Below, in pieces: positions 37,911 through 45,356 of a stretch of 64,000 bases of DNA. The DNA is from Holophagaceae bacterium (GTDB taxonomy: Bacteria > Acidobacteriota > Holophagae > Holophagales > Holophagaceae). Made by a program: the position numbers and the translations under genes. Numbering within the stretch: position 1 is the stretch's first letter; the number at the start of each line of letters is the position of its first letter. The DNA is taken from NCBI GenBank assembly GCA_025361205.1, contig JANYAS010000011.1:1-64000 (forward strand), read 5' to 3'. The notes under the pieces are model-generated. The model was not told the origin of the DNA. It saw only the letters and a list, made by a program, of their open reading frames with translations, and made no database searches.

Positions 37911-38345
37911 ATGGATTCTCCCGTGCTCCCCGCCCTGGAAGGCACCACCCTGTCAGGCCAATCCGTCCTTCTGCCGCGGGATCTGCCTGCACATCCACTC
38001 GTCCTGGTGATCGGCTTCACCCACGGCTCCCGGCAGGATGTGGGCGCCTGGAAGGCGGCCCTGGGGGCCCAGGGGGTTGCCTACCTGAGTCTACCGACCT
38101 CTGCCGTGGATCTGGCGGCCGACGCCATGGGGGAAGTCGCCCAGGCCATGCGGGCCCGGGTTCCCCGGGAGGGCTGGGACCAGGTCGTCCAGATTCATCA
38201 GGGCGGGGAAAGTCTTCTGCGTATCTTTGGTTGGGAAATCGATGTTTTTGCCAAGGTGGTGCGAGTTGATAAAGACGGTAAAGTGCTGGCATGCCACAAC
38301 AGAGGCCCCTTTACCAAAGAGGCATTGGCGGCATTGATCGGCTGA
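37911..38345 (+). CDS. Thioredoxin-fold-like protein of unknown function
   Basis: Protein of 144 residues. LPALEGTTLSGQSVLLP, then HPLVLVIGFTHGSRQDVGAWKAAL, and later AKVVRVDKDGKVLACHNRGPFTKEALAALIG follow the layout of redoxin-like (AhpC/TSA or ATP10-like) proteins, but no CxxC motif is seen. ATG 37911 is taken although GGGGAG touches it; GTG 37896 is an alternative start. No signal peptide, so probably cytoplasmic. Confidence 0.55.
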   Translation: MDSPVLPALEGTTLSGQSVLLPRDLPAHPLVLVIGFTHGSRQDVGAWKAALGAQGVAYLSLPTSAVDLAADAMGEVAQAMRARVPREGWDQVVQIHQGGESLLRIFGWEIDVFAKVVRVDKDGKVLACHNRGPFTKEALAALIG

Positions 38346-38375
38346 ACCGCCCCGGGGCCGTATCATGGAGATGCG

Positions 38376-39224
38376 ATGCTGCGCTCCGCGTTGACCCTTT
38401 CGCTCGTCCCCCTGGCCCTGATCGCCGGGATGCCGAAGGGCTCGAGGGATCCCCACAGGCCCGGCGTCACCTACCTCTACACCTACTATGACCCGCAGGG
38501 TCGGTTGTTGATCAACAACCTGCCGCCCAGCTTCATGCAGAACAAGGGCCTGGTGCTGAAGCACGTGGGCGTGGGGAAGGTGCGGCTGGCCATCACATTC
38601 GCGGAGATGGCCAAGGCCCTGAAGAGTCCGGAGCTCATTGCGCTGGTGGACGAGATTGCCCTGACGGAGGGTGTGGACAACCACCTGGCCCGGGCCATCA
38701 TCCAGGCCGAGAGCGCCTTCAATTACAGGGCCCGATCCAAGGCCGGGGCCTTGGGCCTCATGCAGCTCATGCCTTCCACCGCGGAGCGGTTCGGCGTGTT
38801 GGATCCCTTCGATCCCCGGCAGAACATTAGCGGTGGGGTGAAGTACCTGAAATGGCTCCACGGCTACTACCAAGGTGACCTCACCAAGGTGGTGGCGGCC
38901 TACAATGCCGGGGAGGGCGCCGTGAACCGGCACAAGGGGATCCCCCCCTTCCGGGAGACGCAGGCCTATGTCCCCAAGGTGCTGGATCTCTACCACCGCA
39001 AAGCAGTGCAGCCGGATCCGAAGCTGGCGGGCAGCATGGCCGTGCTCCAGAAGGGCCGGGGCGGGTTCAAAATCGAAGGGGAGAAGACCGTGCCGGAGCC
39101 CACGGTCCAGCAGCGGGCCGCCACGCGCATCTACCAGTGGACCGACGGCACTGGCCGTATCCAGATCAGCGATCAGCCCCCACCCAAGGGCACGTCCAGC
39201 GTGACGCCCTTCGGCGCGCCTTAG
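38376..39224 (+). CDS. Lytic transglycosylase (SLT family)
   Basis: Peptidoglycan-cleaving enzyme of 282 residues with a short N-terminal signal (MLRSALTLSLVPLALIAG). The SLT domain (about 95-205) has the catalytic Glu112 in QAESAFNYRARSKAGALGLMQ, then MPSTAERFGV and VVAAYNAGEGAV. Short DUF4124-like pieces flank it: YLYTYYDPQGRLLINNLPP before and RIYQWTDGTGRIQISDQPP after. It acts in the periplasm on the wall, in turnover or in assembly of envelope machines. Confidence 0.9.
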   Translation: MLRSALTLSLVPLALIAGMPKGSRDPHRPGVTYLYTYYDPQGRLLINNLPPSFMQNKGLVLKHVGVGKVRLAITFAEMAKALKSPELIALVDEIALTEGVDNHLARAIIQAESAFNYRARSKAGALGLMQLMPSTAERFGVLDPFDPRQNISGGVKYLKWLHGYYQGDLTKVVAAYNAGEGAVNRHKGIPPFRETQAYVPKVLDLYHRKAVQPDPKLAGSMAVLQKGRGGFKIEGEKTVPEPTVQQRAATRIYQWTDGTGRIQISDQPPPKGTSSVTPFGAP

Positions 39225-39226
39225 TA

Positions 39227-39370
39227 CTGTCCGGGGGGACCGCCTGCTCGCTTTGCTCGCTACGTCCCCCCGGGCCCCCGCTTCTGGGTCGGGGTGAACC
39301 CGCCCCTGTAGCCTCGCACTCCCCAGGGGACCGCCTGCTCGCTCTGCTCGCTACGTCCCCCCGGGCCCAT
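39227..39370 (+). repeat. Family 2 repeat, copy E with internal duplication
   Basis: Begins two bases after a stop with CTGTCCGGGGGGA, as at 52447. A roughly 40-base unit (GGGGACCGCCTGCTCGCT to ACGTCCCCCCGGGCCC) occurs twice, at about 39235-39276 and 39327-39368; each can fold as GGGGAC/GTCCCC. The middle has CGGGCCCCCGC, AACCCGCCCC and GCCTCGCAC blocks shared with copy F. Confidence 0.75.
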
Positions 39371-39412
39371 CAGCCTGAAGCTGTCCCGTTGGGGCCTCGG
39401 TAGTCGAGGCGG

Positions 39413-39781
39413 CTACTTCCCCTGATGAGCCTTGACGTAGGCCTCCAGGGCCGCGAGGGACTCCTGGAAGCAGGTCTCCAGTCGGTGGTAGAGGTCCGGG
39501 CCGGCTTCTGCGGAGCCCCTCCGTCCCAAGAATTCGAGGTCTGCGGCCAGGCTGCCAAGGGCCTTGGCGCCCAGGGCCCCGGCCCCACCCTTGAGGGCAT
39601 GGGCGGCCCGGGAAAGCTCGTCGGCCTTGCCCTGGGCGGCCGCCCCAAGGATGTCCTGGATGCGACGGGGCGTGTCATCCCGGAAGATATCGATCATTTC
39701 CGACAGGAGCCCATAGCCACCATCGTCGAGCTCCACCAGGTTCTGGATGGTCGTCAGGTCCAGCAGGTCGGAGGGTGTCAT
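39413..39781 (-). CDS. Hpt domain phosphotransfer protein
   Basis: Single-domain histidine phosphotransferase of 122 residues. The phosphorylated residue is His61 in RAAHALKGGAGALGA, the standard Hpt motif, inside a four-helix layout (LLSEMIDIFRDDTPRRIQDI, LYHRLETCFQESLAALEAY). It would relay phosphate between a hybrid kinase and a response regulator; the partners are not adjacent. Convergent with the transglycosylase gene. Confidence 0.85.
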   Translation of the reverse strand: MTPSDLLDLTTIQNLVELDDGGYGLLSEMIDIFRDDTPRRIQDILGAAAQGKADELSRAAHALKGGAGALGAKALGSLAADLEFLGRRGSAEAGPDLYHRLETCFQESLAALEAYVKAHQGK

Positions 39782-39851
39782 GGGGACTCCAGCTTGTCAT
39801 GCTGAGGCAGGAGGGGGGCGTTCGTCCAACAGGATGCGGTACCCTGGTGTC

Positions 39852-40325
39852 ATGAGCGAAGCCACCCCGATGACCCCCGCGGAGACGGCCCTCTCCCTGC
39901 TGTTTCGCAAGCTGCATCCCCACCTGGAGGATGCGGCCCATGCCCTGGCCAAGGGCGTCCCCCGGCGGGAGCTGGAGCGCCTGCACCTGAAGCTCCTGAC
40001 CGCCAGGCTGAAGACCGTGGAGCTGATCGAGGCCGAGGCCGAAACCCCGCCCGAGGACGCGCCCCTGGCCGAAATCCTGGACACCCTGGCGGCCAACCTC
40101 ACCCCCGTGGGCGAGAGCTTCCGGCAGAGCCTGGTGCTGACCCAACTCTGCTTAGAGGAGGCCCCGGCGGAACTGCTGCCCCATGTGCCCGAGGGCCGCG
40201 TGGCCAGTTCTTCCTGGGGGTCTCGCATGACGGATTTCCTGGCCCGATTGGCCGACCCGGCCTTCCAGGCCCGGCGACGGTGGCAAGGGGTGGCTGAGGA
40301 CATCGGGGAAACGGAGGAGGAGTAG
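39852..40325 (+). CDS. Hypothetical helical protein
   Basis: Protein of 157 residues, predicted to be mostly helical and rich in Leu, Ala and Glu (LLFRKLHPHLEDAAHALAKG, RRELERLHLKLLTARLKTVELIEAEAE). No signal peptide, membrane segment or family motif is seen. Divergent from the Hpt gene, with a 70-base gap. Product unknown. Confidence 0.5.
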   Translation: MSEATPMTPAETALSLLFRKLHPHLEDAAHALAKGVPRRELERLHLKLLTARLKTVELIEAEAETPPEDAPLAEILDTLAANLTPVGESFRQSLVLTQLCLEEAPAELLPHVPEGRVASSSWGSRMTDFLARLADPAFQARRRWQGVAEDIGETEEE

Positions 40326-40350
40326 CCTCCGTTCGACCCCTCCCAGCTGC

Positions 40351-40392
40351 CATTCGAGGCCTGGCAGCTGTCATCCGAGGGCTGGAGTCCAC
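40351..40392 (+). repeat. Two tandem 21-base units
   Basis: CAGCTGCCATTCGAGGCCTGG is followed at once by a copy with four changes. It lies in a 132-base gap upstream of the Spy-like gene; a regulator site is possible but unproven. Confidence 0.5.
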
Positions 40393-40457
40393 CGAACCTC
40401 CGCAAGGCGCATCTCTTGGTGTGGACGGACGCTCCGCCCTGACTTCGGGAGAACCCC

Positions 40458-40961
40458 ATGAGTAATCATCCCCTTCGTTTCGCCGCTTTCGCCGGGGCCC
40501 TGCTGGCCCTCGGCAGCTCTCTTTCGGCCCAGGGCTCCGGCTTCGGTCCCGGCCATGGCGCCACCCCCGGCGAAGGCCGAGGCATGAAGCGCCTGAACCT
40601 CACTGAGGCCCAACAGGCCCAGGTGAAGGCCATTCATGAGCGCCATCAGGCCGCCTTCAAGGCCAAGGGAGAGGCGGCGGGCCTGGCCCGCAAGGCCATG
40701 CACGAGGCCATGGCCAATGCCGCCACCGACGCCAAGACCCTGCAGGCCCTGCACGAGAAGGCCTCCGCCGCCCAATTCGACCTGATGCTGGAGCATCGGG
40801 CCGCGCGGCAGGAAATTCTGCCCCTCCTCACGGCGGAGCAGAAGACGCAGTTCGAGAAGGGACCGATGGGCATGGGCCCCCACGGCAGGCACGGCAGGGG
40901 CCCCGGTTTCGGCCCCCGCAAGGGCCCGGAGTCCGATGGCCCGCAGGTGCAACCCTCTTGA
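40458..40961 (+). CDS. Spy/CpxP-like periplasmic protein
   Basis: Protein of 167 residues with a signal peptide (PLRFAAFAGALLALGSSLSAQ). The core has the LTxxQ pattern: LNLTEAQQAQVKAIHERH and LLTAEQKTQFEKG, as in Spy, CpxP and ZraP. Both ends are rich in His and Gly (GPHGRHGRGPG), which could bind metal. It immediately precedes a LytS/LytTR two-component pair on the same strand, so envelope or metal stress sensing is a fair inference. Confidence 0.75.
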   Translation: MSNHPLRFAAFAGALLALGSSLSAQGSGFGPGHGATPGEGRGMKRLNLTEAQQAQVKAIHERHQAAFKAKGEAAGLARKAMHEAMANAATDAKTLQALHEKASAAQFDLMLEHRAARQEILPLLTAEQKTQFEKGPMGMGPHGRHGRGPGFGPRKGPESDGPQVQPS

Positions 40962-40998
40962 GGGCCCTTCCGTCGCTATCCTGAGCTAGGAGCTCTTG

Positions 40999-42105
40999 AT
41001 GCGCGCTTCAACGGTCTTCCAGGCCACTTGGCAGCGGACGCGGCGCCCCCGAACCTGGGGCGCCGCGCTGCTATTCGGGTTGGTGTGGAATGGCGCCCGG
41101 GCCCTGTTGGGGCCTTTCGAGCCGGGTCTCATCGAAAGCCTCACTCCCACCCTGTGGGTGGCGCTGTTCCTGGTGTTGGCCCCGCTGCCGTGGCAGTGGT
41201 CGGGGGACGACGCTCACAAGACCGGCACCCTGCGCGGAGCCGCCCAGGCCCTGCCCTGGATGGCCGCGCTCACCCTGGCCGTTCTCCTGCTCCTCGGGGC
41301 GGCGGGCTCCGGGCCCCCGTTCCCGGGCAGGGGACCGGGGAAGAGGGAGCGGGGGGGCATGCACCGGGGGCTCATGGGGCCCCGCCGGGAGGAGGGGCAC
41401 GGGATCCAGGTCCATCCCAGGTTCTGGGCGCTCGGCGTGGCCCACCTCTGTTTTGGGCTGCTACTGGGGTGGATCCTGGCGGATCGCGAGCGGGCCGAGC
41501 TCCAGGAGGCGGCCGCCCAGCGGGCCGCGAAGGAGGCCCAGGCCCGCGCCCTGCAAGGCCAGATGAACCCCCACGTGCTGTTCAACGCCATCAGCGGCCT
41601 CACGGAGCTGGTGCGCGAAAATCCGGAGGCCGCCGAGGCCGCCCTGGTGAACCTTTCCGAGCTGCTGCGGACGCTGCTGGACCACGGTTCGCGCCTGCGG
41701 GCGCCCCTGGGCGACGAGCGCCGTCTCGTCGAGCGCCACCTCGCCCTGGAGCGAATCCGCCTGGGGCGTCGTCTGCGGGAGGTCTGGGACTGGCCCGAGG
41801 CCCTGGATGCCTTGGAGATCCCGCCCCTCATGATCCAGCCCCTGGTGGAGAACGCGCTCAAGCACGGCGTATCCGCAGCGGTGGGTGGCGGGACGCTGGC
41901 CGTGCGGGTCACCCGGGAAGGCAATCGGCTGTGTGTGCGCGTCGCCAACACCGGGCCAGTCCCGGCGGGAGGGGAAGGCCAGGGGCTCGGCCTGCGGAAC
42001 CTGCGGGAGCGCCTCGGCCTGCAGGGGGCCTCCGGCGATGCGCTGCGGCTCTATCGCGAGGGCGACTGGACCGTGGCCGAACTGAAGGTGGAGGTGTTGG
42101 CATGA
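40999..42105 (+). CDS. LytS-type sensor histidine kinase
   Basis: Protein of 368 residues. Several hydrophobic segments lie in the first 165 residues (LWVALFLVLAPLPW, AALTLAVLLLLGAA, WALGVAHLCFGLLLGWIL), with a His/Arg/Gly-rich loop (MHRGLMGPRREEGHG). The His_kinase domain follows: GQMNPHVLFNAISGL holds the phospho-His, and the ATPase part has PPLMIQPLVENALKHG and GLGLRNLRERL. The start ATG 40999 follows AGGAG; it overlaps the response regulator gene by four bases (ATGA). Confidence 0.9.
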   Translation: MRASTVFQATWQRTRRPRTWGAALLFGLVWNGARALLGPFEPGLIESLTPTLWVALFLVLAPLPWQWSGDDAHKTGTLRGAAQALPWMAALTLAVLLLLGAAGSGPPFPGRGPGKRERGGMHRGLMGPRREEGHGIQVHPRFWALGVAHLCFGLLLGWILADRERAELQEAAAQRAAKEAQARALQGQMNPHVLFNAISGLTELVRENPEAAEAALVNLSELLRTLLDHGSRLRAPLGDERRLVERHLALERIRLGRRLREVWDWPEALDALEIPPLMIQPLVENALKHGVSAAVGGGTLAVRVTREGNRLCVRVANTGPVPAGGEGQGLGLRNLRERLGLQGASGDALRLYREGDWTVAELKVEVLA

Positions 42106-42821
42106 ATGAATCTGCCTTACGGGTGCTGGTGGCCGAGGATGAGCCCTTCAACCTGCGTCGGCTGACCCGGCTGCTCCGGGAGGCGGGCTGCGAGGTGGTG
42201 GCCGAATTGGAGGATGGTCCCTCGGTGTTGGCCTGGCTCTCCCGGGGCGAAGCTGTGGACGCTCTGTTCCTGGACATCCAGATGCCCGGCCTCACGGGCC
42301 TGGATCTCGCGGCGGAGCTGCCCTGTCCCGTCCCGGTGGTCTTCGTGACGGCCTATGCCGAGCATGCGGTGAAGGCCTTCGAATACGCCGCCACGGATTA
42401 CCTGCTCAAGCCTGTGACGGCCGAACGTCTTGCGGCCACGCTCCAGCGCCTCCGTGGCTTGACCCGGCGGGAGGCCACGGCCCGGCCGCCGGGGCCCTTC
42501 CGCTTCCCCGTGAAGGCCGGCGAGGGGCTGGTGATGGTGGATCTGGCGAAGACCACGCATTTCGTCTTCGAGGACGAAACGGTGTGGGCCCTCGCTGGCG
42601 AACGCTTCCGCACCATGTGGAAGACCTTGGCGGACGCGCAACTGGCCATGGGGAACCGCGTGGTCCGCGGCCACCGGCACCTCCTGATCCGCCCCGAGGC
42701 CATTATCGGCGTCCGCGCCGGGGATTCAGGCCGCCTGCTCGTGCGCCTGGCTGGGGGAGAGGAACTGGAGGTGAGCCGGGGCGCCGCATCGGGGCTCAAG
42801 GCAAGGCTTGGGTTGACCTGA
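42102..42821 (+). CDS. LytTR-family response regulator
   Basis: Protein of 239 residues. The receiver domain has acidic residues in AEDEPF (Glu12, Asp13), phospho-Asp58 in LFLDIQMPG, FVTAYAEHAVKAFEY and the Lys in DYLLKPV. A LytTR DNA-binding domain spans about 130-239 (FVFEDETVWALAGERFR, MGNRVVRGHRHLLIRPEAI). It is the partner of the overlapping kinase gene. Confidence 0.92.
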   Translation: MNESALRVLVAEDEPFNLRRLTRLLREAGCEVVAELEDGPSVLAWLSRGEAVDALFLDIQMPGLTGLDLAAELPCPVPVVFVTAYAEHAVKAFEYAATDYLLKPVTAERLAATLQRLRGLTRREATARPPGPFRFPVKAGEGLVMVDLAKTTHFVFEDETVWALAGERFRTMWKTLADAQLAMGNRVVRGHRHLLIRPEAIIGVRAGDSGRLLVRLAGGEELEVSRGAASGLKARLGLT

Positions 42822-42946
42822 CGAACGGTATTATCGTAAAAGGATCAGATGGTAAGCTAAGTCGGTCTTTCCGATCGCTGAGCTCCCGTGCGCTGATTCA
42901 TCGTGGCTCCCGGGGATCCATACTTCTGCACCAGCCAGGAGCCGCC

Positions 42947-43930
42947 ATGCGCCATCTCGTCTTCTCGCTCGCAGTTTGCAGTGCCCTGTTGGGCCAGGGA
43001 GTGATCCAGTACGCCCCCAAGGTGGACCCGGCCTTCCAGCCCTATAGCCCCAACGCGCTGGTGGATGGGACGCTGGAAAGCATCGGAGCCGATTCGCTCA
43101 CGGATGTTTGGGAGGAATGGAAGGAAGGCTTCCAGAGCATCCAGCCAAAGGTCCAGTTCAAGGTCACCCATGTCCCCGTGTCGCGCGCCATCAAGGCCTT
43201 CGTGGAGGAAGGCACGACCCTCATCCATCTGCCCCGGGAGATGAAGGCGGACGAATTCCAGGCCTTCCAGAAGCAGTACGGCTACCCTCCCACCAAGCTG
43301 GTGGTTTGCTATGACGCCTTCATCGTATTCGTGAACGCGGCGAACCCCATCAAGGACATGGGCATGGATCAGCTGGATGCGGCCTATTCCAGCACCAAGC
43401 TGGCGGGCTACCGGCCCGACGCAGCGGTGGAGGCCTGGGGCGATCTGGGCGTCCGGGGCGGGGATTTTGGCCGACGGCCCATCACCACCTACATGCGCGC
43501 AGAGGGGCTTGCCTCCAGAGTCACCCTCCAGGAAATGGTGCTGCTCAAGGGTAAGTACAAGACCACCGTCAAGGAGTGTGCCGATTGGTCCGGCATCGCC
43601 GAGGCGGTCATGACCGATGCCTCCGGCCTGGGCATCGGAACCCTTGCGAGTTGGCTGAGCCGAAACAAGACGCTTGCCCTGACGCCGCTCCAAGCCAAGG
43701 AGCCCGTGCCTCCGTCTCAGGCGAACGTGATTTCCGGCAAGTACCCCCTTTCACGCACCTACTACCTGTATGCGAATCGCGCCCCCGGCAAGGATCTGCC
43801 CCCCGTCGTGGCCGAATTCCTCCAGTTCGTCCTTTCACGGGAAGGACAGGCGGCCGTAGCCCAGGCCACGCTCTACCCCATACCGCTGGAAATCGCCCAG
43901 ATGAACCGGAAGCGATTGCGAGCCAACTAG
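42947..43930 (+). CDS. PstS-like phosphate-binding periplasmic protein
   Basis: Protein of 327 residues with a signal peptide (MRHLVFSLAVCSALLGQG). Solute-binding features of the PBP-like/PstS group: SLTDVWEEWKEGFQSIQPKVQFKVTHV, FIVFVNAANPIKDMGMDQLDAAYSS, and YPLSRTYYLYANRAPGKDLPPVVAEFLQFVLSREGQ near the end, as in PstS. No ABC transporter genes follow, so it may serve a signalling or scavenging role. AGGAG precedes ATG 42947. Confidence 0.75.
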   Translation: MRHLVFSLAVCSALLGQGVIQYAPKVDPAFQPYSPNALVDGTLESIGADSLTDVWEEWKEGFQSIQPKVQFKVTHVPVSRAIKAFVEEGTTLIHLPREMKADEFQAFQKQYGYPPTKLVVCYDAFIVFVNAANPIKDMGMDQLDAAYSSTKLAGYRPDAAVEAWGDLGVRGGDFGRRPITTYMRAEGLASRVTLQEMVLLKGKYKTTVKECADWSGIAEAVMTDASGLGIGTLASWLSRNKTLALTPLQAKEPVPPSQANVISGKYPLSRTYYLYANRAPGKDLPPVVAEFLQFVLSREGQAAVAQATLYPIPLEIAQMNRKRLRAN

Positions 43931-43990
43931 ACATCCGATCGGAAGACACCGTGATTCCAGGGGCCGCGCCTTGGCCCTTCGCCCAGGGGA

Positions 43991-44365
43991 TCAGACCGAG
44001 GCGATGAGCTCGATCTCGACCTTGGCCCCCCGGGGCAGTGCCGCTACCTGCACGGTGCTGCGAGCCGGCTTGGCGCCGCCCAGGGCCTTTTCGTAGACGG
44101 CATTGAAGGCGGCGAAGTCGCCCAGGTCCGTGAGGAATACGGTGGTTTTCACCACGCGGTCCCAACCGGTGTTGGCGGCGGTGAGCACGGCGCTGAGGTT
44201 TTTCAGGACCTGTTCGGTCTGGGCCTCGATGGGGCCCGTCACCATCTCCATGGTCTCGGGCACCAAGGGGATTTGCCCGGCGGTGAAGAGGTAGTTGCCC
44301 GCGATTTGGGCCTGGCTGTAGGGACCGATGGCGGCGGGAGCGTTTGGGGTGGAAATGGTGCGCAT
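43991..44365 (-). CDS. ridA: RidA family enamine/imine deaminase
   Basis: Removes reactive 2-aminoacrylate-type enamines formed by PLP enzymes; 124 residues, normal length. IGPYSQAQIAGNYLFTAGQIPL, VKTTVFLTDLGDFAAFNAVYE and RSTVQVAALPRGAKVEIELIA are signature blocks, including the catalytic Arg. ATG 44365 is preceded by AGGAG at six-base spacing. It lies 16 bases after the SWIM protein gene on the same strand, so the three genes SNF2-SWIM-ridA may be cotranscribed. Confidence 0.95.
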   Translation of the reverse strand: MRTISTPNAPAAIGPYSQAQIAGNYLFTAGQIPLVPETMEMVTGPIEAQTEQVLKNLSAVLTAANTGWDRVVKTTVFLTDLGDFAAFNAVYEKALGGAKPARSTVQVAALPRGAKVEIELIASV

Positions 44366-44381
44366 GGTTACTCCTGAGGGT

Positions 44382-45356
44382 TTATTGTCCGCCCTTCTTG
44401 CCCCAACGGCGCTTCTTGTGACGCCAGTTGCGGCCGGGCTTGGGAACGGGCTGAAGGGGGGCATCGAAGGGCGAGGCGGGCTGTTCGAGGTCGCCATCTT
44501 CCTCGCCGTCCTCGAGGCGCCGGGGGCCTTCCTCAATCTGCTGCTGCACCCATTGGGCCGTGCGATGCATGAGGGCGGCGAGGCAGAGGCTGGTCTCGAT
44601 GCGGGCGTAGGGCAGGGGCCCGAGCTGAGTGAACACCGAGGGGTCCGACGGGATCACCCGCGGGATGACGATCTCGGGCAGGGGCATGGGCAGGGCATCG
44701 TAGGCCTCCTCCGGTAGACGCCGCCAGGGCTCGGGCTCAGCTTGTTCGCGTCGGAGGAGGTCCGCCACGGTCTGCCGCTTCTTAGGAGGGCGACCGCGTT
44801 TCTTGGGGACGGCCACGGCGGCGGCATCAAGGGCCGACTGAAGGGCCCGCAGGACCTCGTCGCGGCTCTTGCCACGGAGGTCGAAGAGCAGCCAGGGATC
44901 GCGGTCCAGGGCCTCCGCCATGACGTAGCACACGGCGGCCACGTGCTTGCAGGGATTGGCCCAGTCGGGGCAATCGCAGTGGGTCTGCAGTTCCTTGGGG
45001 ACGCGCGGATAGAGGCTGGCGCCCGCTTCGCGGAAGGTCTCGTCCAGGCCCTGGGGCATTTCGCCCGCCAGCAGGGAGGCCACGAACCGGCTCTCCTGGG
45101 CGATGCGGGCCAGGGCCTTGTCCCACTGGGCCGAGGTCAAGGCAGGCAGGGCGAGGGTCACGTTGTAGGTCTTGCGACCGTGGACCCGGGCCTGGATTTC
45201 GCCGGGCTGCACCCCGAAATGGGAGACGTGGCCGTCTTCTGCGTACTTCTTGCCGCGGGGCAGGCGATTCTCGTAGTCGTCCCCGAGCTTTTCGAGGCCC
45301 TGGATCCAGAGGCGGCCCCACCAGGTGGCTCCGAAGCGGTCGGCGTGGCCGATCAT
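44382..45356 (-). CDS. SWIM zinc finger protein
   Basis: Protein of 324 residues. The N-terminus WWGRLWIQGLEKL, RGKKYAEDG and VQPGEIQARVHG and the zinc-binding THCDCPDWANPCKHVAAVCYV (CxC...CxH, about 127-147) are typical of SWIM proteins. A Lys/Arg-rich segment (PKKRGRPPKKRQT) and a charged tail could bind nucleic acid. It overlaps the SNF2 helicase gene by four bases, a pair like YwqA/YwqB of Bacillus, so they probably act together in DNA repair or chromatin-type remodelling. Confidence 0.85.
   Translation of the reverse strand: MIGHADRFGATWWGRLWIQGLEKLGDDYENRLPRGKKYAEDGHVSHFGVQPGEIQARVHGRKTYNVTLALPALTSAQWDKALARIAQESRFVASLLAGEMPQGLDETFREAGASLYPRVPKELQTHCDCPDWANPCKHVAAVCYVMAEALDRDPWLLFDLRGKSRDEVLRALQSALDAAAVAVPKKRGRPPKKRQTVADLLRREQAEPEPWRRLPEEAYDALPMPLPEIVIPRVIPSDPSVFTQLGPLPYARIETSLCLAALMHRTAQWVQQQIEEGPRRLEDGEEDGDLEQPASPFDAPLQPVPKPGRNWRHKKRRWGKKGGQ

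Noticed and set aside
41028-42821. A single 597-residue protein covering the sensor kinase and the regulator
   Set aside because: Only its C-terminal 239 residues are real (LytTR regulator from ATG 42102); the first part is kinase DNA read in another frame.
42809-42834. A promoter for the PstS-like gene using TATTAT at 42829
   Set aside because: The possible -35 boxes lie 10 or 14 bases away, outside useful spacing.
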